Assembly: GCF_050908995.1 (NCBI RefSeq)
Contig: NC_135121.1
Span: 558,001 to 622,000, forward strand
DNA from: Andrena cerasifolii
Lineage: Eukaryota > Arthropoda > Insecta > Hymenoptera > Andrenidae
Direction of reading: 5' to 3'
Length of the DNA: 64,000 nt
Of this stretch, positions 54,276-64,000 are shown piece by piece. Position numbers and translations under genes: made by a program. The first letter of the stretch is position 1; the number at the start of each line of letters is the position of its first letter. The notes beneath the pieces were generated by a model. It was not told where the DNA came from. It searched no databases and worked only from the letters and a program-made list of their open reading frames with translations.

Positions 54276-54741
54276 CCTCGCCGGCGCTGCATCGATGCAT
54301 ATTTTTTCCACAATTATAACACAGTGCATATGGCGAAATATAAAAAAGAGGGTTATATTTTCAGTTTTTCTTCCGAAACAGGAAAACCATATTTAAGAAA
54401 TGTACAAAAATTGGTACAAAAGTACATCGAAATGTCAGGAAATGAATTTATAAATTTCTGCAAACCTGACCACATAGTTTCTTCGTAAATGCCCATAAAA
54501 AATAAGTTTACGTGCAAATTTTTGAGAAATTCCGTAGAGCAGTGAACGTGGCAACGTCGCACAATCGATATGTTTAGACATTAAATAGGAAACGAAGATT
54601 CAGATCCATATGAACATTTTTCTGATATTTTGGTTATAAAAAAGGCTCCGAATGAATGCGACGTTGTCAGATCTGCTGCTCCAAATCACTACGCTAATCA
54701 ATTTAATATTCCATTTCCATATTACAATTATTTATATTAAC
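54252..54741 (+). pseudogene. Unidentified ORF remnant
   Basis: A 78-codon frame (54252-54488; GYIFSFSSETGKPYLRNVQK) is followed by another open stretch to a TAA near 54739 (DSDPYEHFSDILVIKKAPNE, then FNIPFPYYNYLY). It has coding-like composition but stops and a frame change in between. No family recognised. Confidence 0.25.
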
Positions 54742-54927
54742 ATTCCACTTTTTAAAAAATATAACATGATGTAAAAATTATTATTATTATTTCCATAGTA
54801 ACATACTACTTTATATATATATCGTTTATTATCCAACTCTAATTTGATTAGCATAGTTGGGTAGGAACTGCCTTAAAAGAAGCAACCAAATGTCACTCTC
54901 TTCTTCAATCCGGCCGACTGTGACGTT

Positions 54928-55025
54928 GTAAATCGGACTACTTTTATACAAGCAATAAGGTAAAAAAATGCCTACTAAAATGCTTTTATAATTTGTATTG
55001 CTTCTGTAAAAGTAGTCCGATTTAC
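54928..55025. mobile_element. 98-bp foldback MITE
   Basis: GTAAATCGGACTACTTTTAT and its inverse bracket a short loop. No TSD identified. Confidence 0.7.
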
Positions 55026-55140
55026 ATGACATTTCGTATGATTTTCATCAGAAAAACATAAGGAATCTATTGCTGTCACTCGCTGATCGATACAATAAAC
55101 AATAAAGAATTTCTTAATACTCTGAAATTAATATTTCGCC

Positions 55141-55232
55141 CTCGACTGTGACACAGAAGTGGTGGGAATAGCGAAAAGTCCGTATCGTGTGCACCAAATC
55201 GAGCCCGTAACGAGGAAATACTGTATCGTCAT
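55141..55232. repeat. Fragment of the mariner-type MITE family
   Basis: GACACAGAAGTGGTGGGAAT and CGAGGAAATACTGTA match the end of the 10285-10665 / 41283-41637 family. Confidence 0.6.
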
Positions 55233-55328
55233 ATTTTCCCCAATTAATTATTAATCAGTGTGAAAATTGGTGAAAATATTTGGCGCTGCAAATTATAAGT
55301 ACCTCAAAACTGTCTCGATACTTTTTAA

Positions 55329-55700
55329 CGGCGAACGTTGAAAAACATGGGTTATGTCCAGTATTACTTTATAATTAAATATTATTGCATTCGTTAACAT
55401 AAGGGTGTTGTGCATATATTTTACGGCTTCGCTAGAGTTTTCTGAAGTTTTTTAAGTTTCATAATTATCCGTTAATATTTACTCAAGTTATCCCAAGTTA
55501 TGTTTAAAGAAATAATGATTTTGGATGATGAAAAATTTTTTGTTTATAATTTTTAGCTCGAATAGTAATGTTTGGATAAACAAACTATAAATAGAAAAAA
55601 ATGTGTGTCTTAACGAGCTTTACAATAGTATATTTTTTAAAATTCAGTTTAATAACATTTAATTTTCCAATCTTTTTTCGCGTTTGGACAATAATTTTTC
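55329..55700. repeat. Dispersed repeat, uninterrupted relative of the provirus insertion site
   Basis: Follows 14637-14718 and then continues as 22993-23270, without the 8.3-kb provirus in between. It thus shows the pre-insertion sequence (GTGTTGTGCATATATTTTACG). Confidence 0.8.
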
Positions 55701-56011
55701 CCATTTTCGAGCGCTAGTCCCCTTATTGCATCCGACCCGTCAATTCTAATTATTTCAAAAAGTATTTATTCTTTTTTTAATAATATACAGGATTGGTAAT
55801 TACATTTGTTACAAAATAATATAAATAGCGCATATAAATCCGTAGAGAAACTTTCATATATTTACATTTACAAATCCATATACAATACGTCGCGTAACCT
55901 ATTAGGGGCGATATCAGAAAATTATATTCAATATTTCCGACTTCTTTTCTGTATAGAAGCATCATATTCCCTGGTATGTTAGCGCTGAAAACATATACAA
56001 TATCTCCATAA

Positions 56012-56665
56012 AAAACTTCAGAAAAGTAAAAAAATTACGCCAAGTACATGAAAGTAAACAAATCACAAAAATAGAAGATAATAATAATTATAAAATAAAA
56101 AAAGATGTGAAATCAAAATGAGCTGCACGTACATAAAGGTAATGATAAATACAAATAAATATTTTAATACGAATAAACATTTTATTCAAAATACTTGGCG
56201 CTGCGAAACAGAAAAAAATGTTAATTGTCCTCGTATTAATAATTTACAATAACTCCCCTACAATCTAAAATACATAAACATATACATATACATATTAGAA
56301 ACGCAGTCAGATTTATTCTACATATATTTAATTCTAATGTCATACGTAGCATATGCGCACGCACACATACACACATTCATGAACGCACACACAAGAAAGA
56401 AAGAAAAAGATTAATTAATGCAATTTATACATATTTATTCAGTTTAGCGGCACCAATTCGGGACGCAGCGCCAAGTATTTTGAATAAAATGTTTATTCGT
56501 ATTAAAATATTTATTTGTATTTATCATTACCTTTATGTACGTGCAGCTCATTTTGATTTCACATCTTTTTTTATTTTATAATTATTATTATCCTCTATTT
56601 TTTGTGATTTATTTGATTTCATGTACTTGGCGTAATTTTTTTACTTTTTTCAAGTTTTTTATGGA
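56012..56665. mobile_element. Foldback element with ~190-bp arms
   Basis: AAAACTTCAGAAAAGTAAAA ... AATACTTGGCGCTGCG (56012-56205) is inverted at about 56465-56665. The loop includes short A/C-rich repeats. No coding. Confidence 0.75.
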
Positions 56666-56759
56666 GATCTCCCTTCTTTTTACAAACATAATTTACATAA
56701 AGAATGACTTCAGATAATTTTCAATATTATAAATTATTATTATATTATTAATTGATGAC

Positions 56760-58060
56760 TGGTTAATTTTTTCATCCTCTCGGATTTTTTTTTAAATATA
56801 TTGTATTGTCATCCAAACTACGCACACCTGCAAAGCTTCAAGACAATTGGATTGGTGGAATTGCTTTAAATTGTTTTTTATCATTTAAATTAAAAAGAAA
56901 TTCATTTATGTATATATTTGTAAAACCACGTTTATAACTTGGTTATAACTTGACGGTAAGCTGTCAAAATTTGGAGTACATTGCATAGTGAAGATAGCGA
57001 TTCACGAACGAAACGTGTGTTAGTTCCGTTTTGGCTGAAGGTGTGCGTGTAACGCGTATACGTATTACGTCGACAAAATTTGGTTGGAGAATCATGAGAA
57101 AAACCTTATCGCATCTGACAGATTCATGAGACGATATTACGATATCTCGGTTATGCGCGGACCGATTTTATTGAAATTGATCTTATCCGAAAGCTTATAT
57201 GCGGTTTACATAAGAGAAATGCCTTTAAATTTAGAAAATATTGCAGGCGTGATGAGATATTAAGGAAATAAGTTTCAGGTTAGGTTGGAATGGCTCCGCG
57301 ACGAGTAAAGGTACACGGTAGCGACAGTCGACACATACAGGGTGTCTTTCCAGTACTTGGCGTCGAAACGCTACCGCGTCTCTAGATTAGTATAGAATTA
57401 AATGTAACGTATGGATAAACAGGATACATGCGATACTTACTTCAGCTCCATCTCCATACAGTACACACCCTAGGCGATCATGCCTGCTCCCGCGAACATT
57501 AACATTTATAAGAAAACATGTGTTAAATTTTTATATACGATACAAGACGCTAAACATTCGCACTTCGCGCATACCCCTACTTTTCTGTTTTGCACATAAT
57601 GTGAATCTCGATTTCCACGACGTAGATAATTGGAAATTATTCAATACCATAATTACGTCCGCTTTCTCGATACAGCTCCCTCTCGCTTTACCCTCGAAAT
57701 ACCCCAGCAATGGTAAGATCATAATTCGTAGTGGAGTGGAAACACATCTCGCATGTGCGTGATGACGCGGTGACGTCACACCAGTCAACGCCAAGATGGA
57801 AAGCGATGGGAAACGACTCGACGCCGGCGCCAAACCATACTGTCTTCCACTTTAGAGTAGACTTGTTCCGCGGGGATATATTGTTGATTGGTAGGAAACC
57901 ATCAGAGAAACTGCTACGACCAATCGCGTGTGTCAGATCCGTGGGAGCTGCGCAGATCGTTCGCAAATCGGTAGGGGCGTAGGTCCACTCTTAAATGGAA
58001 CGGAGGACAGTCACGCCAAATGAGGCCACGGCCAACCAGCGTTAGTGATGTGCGATATTG
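56760..58060. other. Unassigned; scattered repeat similarity
   Basis: 56755-56880 resembles the 16630-16750 block of copy A. A CRE-like TGACGTCA lies at 57772-57779. No gene supported: the overlapping opposed frames around 57530-57980 lack coding features. Confidence 0.4.
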
Positions 58061-58081
58061 GTCCCAACTATAGATAATGCT

Positions 58082-58492
58082 TATCGATATATATTTATTC
58101 TTTCAATATCGATACATGAGATATATTATTGTTCAACAAGTATTGATATTGATAATATCGATACGAAGATCGTATCAATTTACCAATTAAGAAATAAGCT
58201 ACATATGTTCAAGAAAATATTATTTTGGATTAAAACAAATTTCTAAGATAAAAGTTTTTATATTGTACCATTAAGAAATTATTTTATTTAAATTAAGATT
58301 CAAAGTATTCAAATGAAAACAAGTAGTTTACTTTCCAAATTATATTTATAAAGGAAACTAGAATTTATATTTTGATAAGAAACACCGTGGGGCATCATTG
58401 GATATAAGAAAATAAAAACTAATTACAATTATTGGCTTGATCGAAAGAAGGTGCAATAAAAATTATCGATATTTTCACCAAAATTATCGATA
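58082..58492. promoter_or_regulatory. Second TATCGATA (DRE/BEAF-like) cluster
   Basis: TATCGATA at 58082-58089, 58107-58114, 58156-58163, 58464-58471 and 58485-58492, plus many near matches. No start of a gene is evident. Confidence 0.35.
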
Positions 58493-58894
58493 CCTGGGAC
58501 ATTCCATGCGAACTCGGACAGATTTTGGAGTAAGATTTCGTAGATTGCTGAAATTCGTATATGTTGTAGTATTTAGTGATATTTAAACGTATCTCAAAGG
58601 ATTTTTCAAAATTTTGAAAAATGTCAATTTTACAGCTGTTTGAAGTTAAGTGCTAACTTTTTTTAATACATTATACCTATGGAAGTAGTAAACGGATGGA
58701 GATGAGCTTTACGGTGCTTATAGAGAAGACATTGAAGTTTTAAGAAAAAATTATTTCAGTTTAAAAAAATTTTTTTTAACCATTTTTGTGCAATTATTTT
58801 AAACAAATGCAGATTTTTAATATCGGGCGCGATTTTAAAAATCTGAAAAAGTAGAATATAGTTCTATCCTTCCCCTTGATGGACAAATTTTAAA

Positions 58895-59706
58895 AAATAT
58901 GGACATTTTAAAATTGACCTTGTAAAAATTGCCGAAAGTTGACGCTGCGTCGCCCAGCACCGGCTCGACTGGTCGGACCGTGCGGTACTCGCAGCGGCCA
59001 AGCGGCTGTATCTGATATTCTTATGCAGGATTCTCGAAATTGGCAAGTATTTGAAGAAAAAAAACTGAAGGAGAAAAACTCTTACTGCTTTTTATATCCA
59101 ACATGATACGGTATCTCAATTTTTGGTGTTCGCAATATTTTCCGTGAAACGAGGGTGACTTTTAGTTTTTTAAATGGATTGTTATATATCTGATTGCCCA
59201 ATATGAAAGCGAGTGTCAAGACAAATTCAACCATATGGTATACTATGACCTTGAAGGCCACACAAGTTTAGGCATGAAGTAAATATATTGAACTATCTAC
59301 CTAGTAGATAGGGTTTCTTTCTTTCATTCCTAACCTCGTGTGGTCTTGAAGATCATAGTGTACCATATGGTTGAATTTGTCTTGACAGTCGCTTTCATAT
59401 TGGATAATCAAATATATAGCATTCCATTTAAAAAACTAAAAGTCACCCTCGTTTCAAGGAAAATATTGCGAACACCAAAAATTGAGATACCGTATCATGT
59501 TGGATATAAAAAGCAGTAAGAGTTTTTCTCCTTCAGTTTTTTTTCTTCAAATACTTGCCAATTTCGAGAATCCTGCATAAGAATATCAGATACAGCCGCT
59601 TGGCCGCTGCGAGTACCGCACGGTCCGACCAGTCGAGCCGGTGCTGGGCGACGCAGCGTCAACTTTCGGCAATTTTTACAAGGTCAATTTTAAAATGTCC
59701 ATATTT
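58895..59706. mobile_element. ~810-bp palindromic element
   Basis: Arms of about 390 bp (GGACATTTTAAAATTGACCT ... and inverse) are near-perfect, with a ~40-bp centre near 59290-59320. Mirrored short frames are not genes. Confidence 0.85.
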
Positions 59707-59739
59707 TTGACAATTAGACCATGAAAACTTTGTAACATT

Positions 59740-60218
59740 GGCTTTCATACCAAACTCATTAAAAAATAGAGTGGTATAAACACTTTGATAAGCTTCACAT
59801 ATGTTGCAAAACTCGACCCTCTGAGCAACTTTTTCCTTTGACAAAATTGACGGTCGGCCTTAGTTTCCGAAATATTCGCAGGAAAACTTTCGATATTATA
59901 CAATCGTACTCTACGTATACGTGCACGCTCGCGACAGTGTGTGCAGCAACATGCTATCGGCGATTGTCTTCTGTTTATTAGCCCAGTTAGGTCGCGACGA
60001 ACAACAAAGCTTTCTGGTCTCTTGTCGACCAAGTTGCCGGCAACTTGTCGCAAGTGCGTAACGGGGCTTAAACACTGCGCGGCAACCTGCAGTATGCGTA
60101 TCTAACGGGTGCACGCGTGGTGTCGCAGCAAGAAAATGTTGCTGCGTTACTGTTTACAGGTAAACTGGAAGCAGAATGTCAGCACGGGACCATCGCTCAT
60201 CTACTGTTTCGGTAAACT
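59740..60218. repeat. Dispersed repeat block
   Basis: Contains AACTTTTTCCTTTGACAAAA and a CGGTCGGCCTTAGTTTCCGA segment that recurs, diverged, near 38350, 60290, 61290 and 62710. No gene supported. Confidence 0.5.
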
Positions 60219-60219
60219 T

Positions 60220-61380
60220 GTCGAAAAGCTACCTGCTCACCGATGTCAGGGTCTTGACATATGTTGTCAAGATCATCATTCTGAACAATATTTCCCTTTA
60301 AACTTTTTGGCGGTCGGCTTCGGTTTACAAGATATTCGGAAGAAAGTTTACTTAACACTAGAACTACCGACGGTTTCACAGTCGACGGTATTAGTATTGG
60401 TTGGGGCTAGAGCAGGGCAAGGGGCGCGCGTCCACTCGCGGGCGCGTAAAGCATGTCAGCGAACCGATGTGAGTTTCGGGATGTTCGAAATGGGACTACA
60501 GTTACAAGCATCGCGCGATTAGGTCAATATCGCTATTGTTGTCAAGGTGACCATTCTGAACATTTCCCTTTAAACTTTTTGGCGGTCAGCTTTAGTTTAC
60601 GCGATATTCACAAAAAACTTTAGTTTAGGGGTTAGACCACCTTGAACGGAGCAAAATTGCAGTCATTTTCGGCATTTTTTTAGGAAGATAATGAAATAAA
60701 ACGAACATTTAATATGAAGCCTGTTATTGTACAACTCTCGCCGGAAAAAATCGCACGGTGTTCAATCTCACGGCTATACCGTTTGACCTAGAACAAAAAA
60801 CCAAAAAGTTTTATTTTCTGCATGCCTAAAACTAGAGAAGTACGTAGGAAAATCCAGAAACATTAATTTGTCTCAAAATGGTGACCATGGGAAGAAAAAG
60901 TGCATTTTTTTTATAAAAGTGTCAATTGCAAAGAATATATTCAAGATATCACAAAAACCGCTACGTACTTCACTAGATTTAGTCATGTTGAAAATAAAAC
61001 TTTTTGGTTTTTTGTTCTAGGTCAAACAGTATAGCCGTGAGATTGAACACCGTGGAAAACGTCGCTCCTCAAGATCTTGCGTATCACGGCTCTACCGTCG
61101 CCATTTTGTAGGAAGAAAATACGATTTCTTCCGGCAAGAGTTGTACAATAACAGGCTTCATATTAAATTTTCTCTTTATTTCATTATCTTCCTACAAAAA
61201 TGCCGAAAATGACTGCAATTTTGCTCCGTCCAAGGTGGTCTAACTCCTAAACTAAAGTTTTTCGCGAATATCGCGTAAACTAAAGCCGACCGCCAAAAAG
61301 TTTAAAGGGAAATGTTCAGAATGATGACCTTGACAACATATGTCAAGGTCATTGAAATCGATGGGGAGGTAGCTTTTCGA
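60220..61380. mobile_element. Foldback element with two nested inverted-repeat layers
   Basis: Inner arms 60545-60775 and 61125-61345 are near-exact inverses (TTAGACCACCTTGGACGGAG type), and further inward CAAAAAGTTTTATTTTC is mirrored around 60925. An outer partial arm (GACATATGTTGTCAAG, AAAAGCTACCT) pairs 60222-60300 with 61310-61380. The frame at 60109-60522 is in repeat DNA related to 39050-39220. Confidence 0.75.
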
Positions 61381-61386
61381 CATATA

Positions 61387-62575
61387 CAGGGTGTCCCACT
61401 AAGGAGTGGACAGCGCGATATCTCTTAAAGTATTGTCGATAAAAATAAAAAAAAAATAGGGAATTGCATGGTTCGAGGGGGCCCATTTATTAGCGCGAAT
61501 GAATTTTGTTTTCGATTATTATTTTAAAAGATACGATGGTCAAGTTCGGTTTTTCAAATGGAACTATTTTTTTTGAAGACCTGAGTTGATAGTGCGTTCC
61601 AAGACAAATTCAATAAGCTTTAATGTATACACTTTATTTCCACTGGTTTTTAAGATATTGCGCTTGCAAATTTACTGATTTTCACTGCAAGAAACCCCTC
61701 TGGAATGGCAAAAACCGGGGGCGGTCTTACTGGCGCTACGGGTGGCACTGCCTGTTGAAATGGATACTTACCTGCCAAAGGTCTACGCCAGAAATGGCAG
61801 GCCCAAAGGCTGGACAATTCTTTTCCGTCAGAAATGCTACTTAGGTAGGTACATCTGCGGTATCGAGAAGCGCATCGTTACTTTTATTTCGCACTTGCTT
61901 CTACGCTCGGATGGCCGGTTCTTTTGGGAGGAATGCAAGTTGGATTGGTTAGGTTAGGAGGAGTGAAAGTTGCTAGACTAAATTTCAACCATAGGGAGCA
62001 GATTGTATCAGAACCAATCGGATTTGCATTCCTCCCAAAAGAACCGGCCATCCGAGCGTAGAAGCAAGTGCGAAATAAAAGTAACGATGCGCTTCTCGAT
62101 TCCGCAGATGTACCTACCTAAGTAGCATTTCTGACGGAAAAGAATTGTCCAGCCTTTGGGCCTGCCATTTCTGGCGTAGACCTTTGGCAGGTAAGTATCC
62201 ATTTCAACAGGCAGTGCCACCCGTAGCGCCAGTAAGACCGCCCCCGGTTTTTGCCATTCCAGAGGGGTTTCTTACAGTGAAAATCAGTAAATTTGCAAGC
62301 GCAATATCTTAAAAACCAGTGGAAATAAAGTGTATACATTAAAGCTTATTGAATTTGTCTTGGAACGCACTATCAACTCAGGTCTTCAAAAAAAATAGTT
62401 CCATTTGAAAAACCGAACTTGACCATCGTATCTTTTAAAATAATAATCGAAAACAAAATTCGTTCGCGCTAATAAATGGGCCTCCTCGAACCATGCAATT
62501 CCCTATTTTTTTTTTATTTTTATCGACAATACTTTAAGAGATATCGCGCTGTCCACTCCTTAGTGGGACACCCTG
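61387..62575. mobile_element. 1,189-bp near-perfect palindromic TA element, copy 2
   Basis: Exactly as long as 11803-12991 and nearly identical, flanked by TA. The ~70-bp asymmetric centre is in the opposite orientation, so the copies are inverted relative to each other. Confidence 0.9.
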
Positions 62576-63615
62576 TATATACACTCGAACCTTGTAGTTT
62601 ACCCGGTATATACATTGTCTGTCGGTCACCGCCCCGTATATGGAAAAACCTATATAAGCAATGCTAAATGTAGTAGTAGCAACAGTTTTTCCTGAATATC
62701 TCAGAAAGTAAGGCCGACTGCCAATATTGTCAAAGGAAAAAGTTGTTCAGAATGACGACTTTGACAACATATGTGAAGCTCATCGAAATCGACGAAGGCC
62801 CAGTTCATCGGCAAGTTTACCAAATTATCTGCTCCTATACAAAACCTTGTCGAATAGGGCCACAATCACTATTATCCTCTGTACTACTTATTAGCAGCAT
62901 AACTCATATAAGTTTTCTAGATCTTACTACATCTACACGTACATCTGTATAATAAAATACATCTTCACTACTTGATGCTATTTTAACAATTGAATTATAC
63001 AAAACAAACACTTCAGAGATCCAAAAAATAAAGTAAATAATAAGGAAAAGAAATGATAATTATCTGTTGATCAACCAAGAAATGCACATTCGTTTGCACC
63101 TTAATATATTTAGTATTAGATGCTTGAAGATTATTCCACATACATATAGTAAAATAGAGAGAATTCTTTGCACATTATTCTACAATGATTGATCAGTGAT
63201 ATATGTATATTAATCATCGTGTGTAAAATATTCCGATTCATGATACAAATGATTTAACCATCTGTGAAACAGGCCATGAATAGTTACGCCAGAACATGGG
63301 TGGCATACTCAGTACACTAGTCCACTTTTTCATAATTTTAAAAGACAGCAGTAGGTTTTTTGTTTATCATTTGATAGAATAATTTCCTATTTCTAATGGT
63401 AGACAATATTGACAGATATTCAGACATAGGGTAAATGACCACTGCATAAACAAACGACCATCAAAACGCAAAATAACAAACGTTTTCGACGTTATGGCGT
63501 ACGGAGTACGTCACTCATGTCCCTGTGGCCTTAATCATTACTCTTCGAGTTGTACCATCTATTATGAAACATACAATAAATCATGTATTATTAAAATATT
63601 GTTCTTCATACTTAC
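62576..63615 (-). other. Probable intron of the TTC37-like gene with repeat scraps
   Basis: 62690-62790 matches the dispersed AAGGAAAAAGTTGTTCAGAA repeat. The rest is AT-rich. As the host exon at 63616 ends with a splice donor on the minus strand, this region is presumably intronic; no next exon could be joined in frame. Confidence 0.4.
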
Positions 63616-63989
63616 CCAATGGTAAAGCATCCTGCGGAAACTGCTGGTGCATGTTTATAGCTTCCTCTCTTAAAGTCATTAATTCACCTTCATCATATAA
63701 TAGTTTTAAATACTTTCTATAGTACTCTTGCCTGCTACTTATGTCAACATCATTAATCAATGATGTAAGAACACTTTTTAATAAATTGCGATGTTCAGTT
63801 AAATTATTAAAATTATCTATTAATATCTGCTCAAGTAATTTATTGATTAATTTAACTTTTTCATTGTGTAATATTTTTTCTCTTAATTCACTTAGATTTT
63901 CAATAATTGGAACTAACAGTGTGTTATCTTTAAATTTTGAAGACAGTTCTGATACTTTATCCAAAATATATGAAAAATCAGAAAAATCA
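63616..63989 (-). CDS. Internal exon of a TTC37/SKI3-like host gene
   Basis: Minus-strand exon bounded by an acceptor (CTTACTTTCAG) at the window edge and a donor (GTAAGT) at 63610-63615. It is open throughout (about 124 codons, entering with two bases of a codon upstream and leaving one). The peptide is helical and includes ILDKVSELSSKFKD, QEYYRKYLKLLYDEG and LREEAINMHQQFPQDALPL. Spacing and the final segment resemble the N-terminal non-TPR region of TTC37 (SKI3), scaffold of the cytoplasmic superkiller complex that feeds RNA to the exosome. Coding composition and splice sites make it the one convincing host exon. The family name is inference from remembered similarity. Confidence 0.55.
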
Positions 63990-64000
63990 CTGAAAGTAAG

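Noticed and set aside
57531..57980. Overlapping opposed frames of 80-100 codons
   Set aside because: Several frames open at once in moderately GC-rich DNA; no start context, motif or splice pattern distinguishes any.
60109..60522. 137-codon frame
   Set aside because: Lies in dispersed repeat DNA also found near 39050-39220 and 38340, where the frame is not kept.
63220..63275. Next TTC37-like exon (WLNHLYHESEYFTHDD after TTTCACAG)
   Set aside because: Attractive peptide, but the phase does not fit the donor at 63615 and a stop follows quickly.

Overview
This is animal DNA, almost certainly from an insect and most plausibly a hymenopteran such as an ant. The clues are short GT-AG introns, AATAAA signals, a Gypsy-type element with an insect F-like envelope gene, Jockey-like, hAT, Mutator-like, PIF/Harbinger and DDE_Tnp_4 transposons, and one host exon resembling TTC37/SKI3. 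The species call is inference. No prokaryotic gene, rRNA, intact tRNA or CRISPR array is visible. Nearly all of the 64 kb is a graveyard of nested mobile elements. The only convincing host coding sequence is one minus-strand exon at the far right (63616-63989).

Layout. (1) 1-10.3 kb: a decayed Gypsy element, its RT split at the YxDD motif by a 6.7-kb inverted-repeat element (627-7367, 6-bp TSD). That element carries a tRNA-Thr-like sequence in its arms, a 5'-truncated Jockey-like retrotransposon (14-bp TSD) inside the left tRNA-like copy, and a possible three-exon proline-rich gene in its loop. (2) 10.3-14.1 kb: a mariner-type MITE, a 1,189-bp near-perfect palindromic element and a two-exon Mutator-like transposase remnant. 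(3) 14.7-23 kb: a Gypsy/errantivirus-like provirus with partial pol, an intact-looking env and a 3' LTR. Its 5' half is replaced by a TTAA-flanked element (copy A). (4) 23-32.5 kb: degenerate repeats, a DRE-like cluster, a hAT element with copy B inside, and an RG-rich three-exon gene. (5) 32.5-48.6 kb: a foldback element whose central TTAA holds copy C and a head-to-head DDE_Tnp_4 (IS4EU/ISL2EU-like) composite. Copy C is itself split by 8.6 kb containing an intact 941-aa Mutator-like transposase/YqaJ nuclease gene and a second RG-rich gene. (6) 49.4-51.9 kb: a Harbinger scrap, a MULE transposase end joined to a USP-type ubiquitin protease, and a structured 3' end. (7) 52-64 kb: a candidate secreted peptide ORF, a third RG-rich exon, many foldback MITEs, a second copy of the 1,189-bp palindrome, and the host exon.

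Most unusual points: a 114-nt element that can fold into a four-arm cloverleaf, found twice with co-varying stem bases at the 3' end of two transposon gene sets; the MULE-USP coding pair; small spliced RG-rich or proline-rich genes inside transposon DNA; and several insertion histories that can be read exactly from target-site duplications. Coding calls come from reading frames, splice signals and motifs only; no database search was possible.
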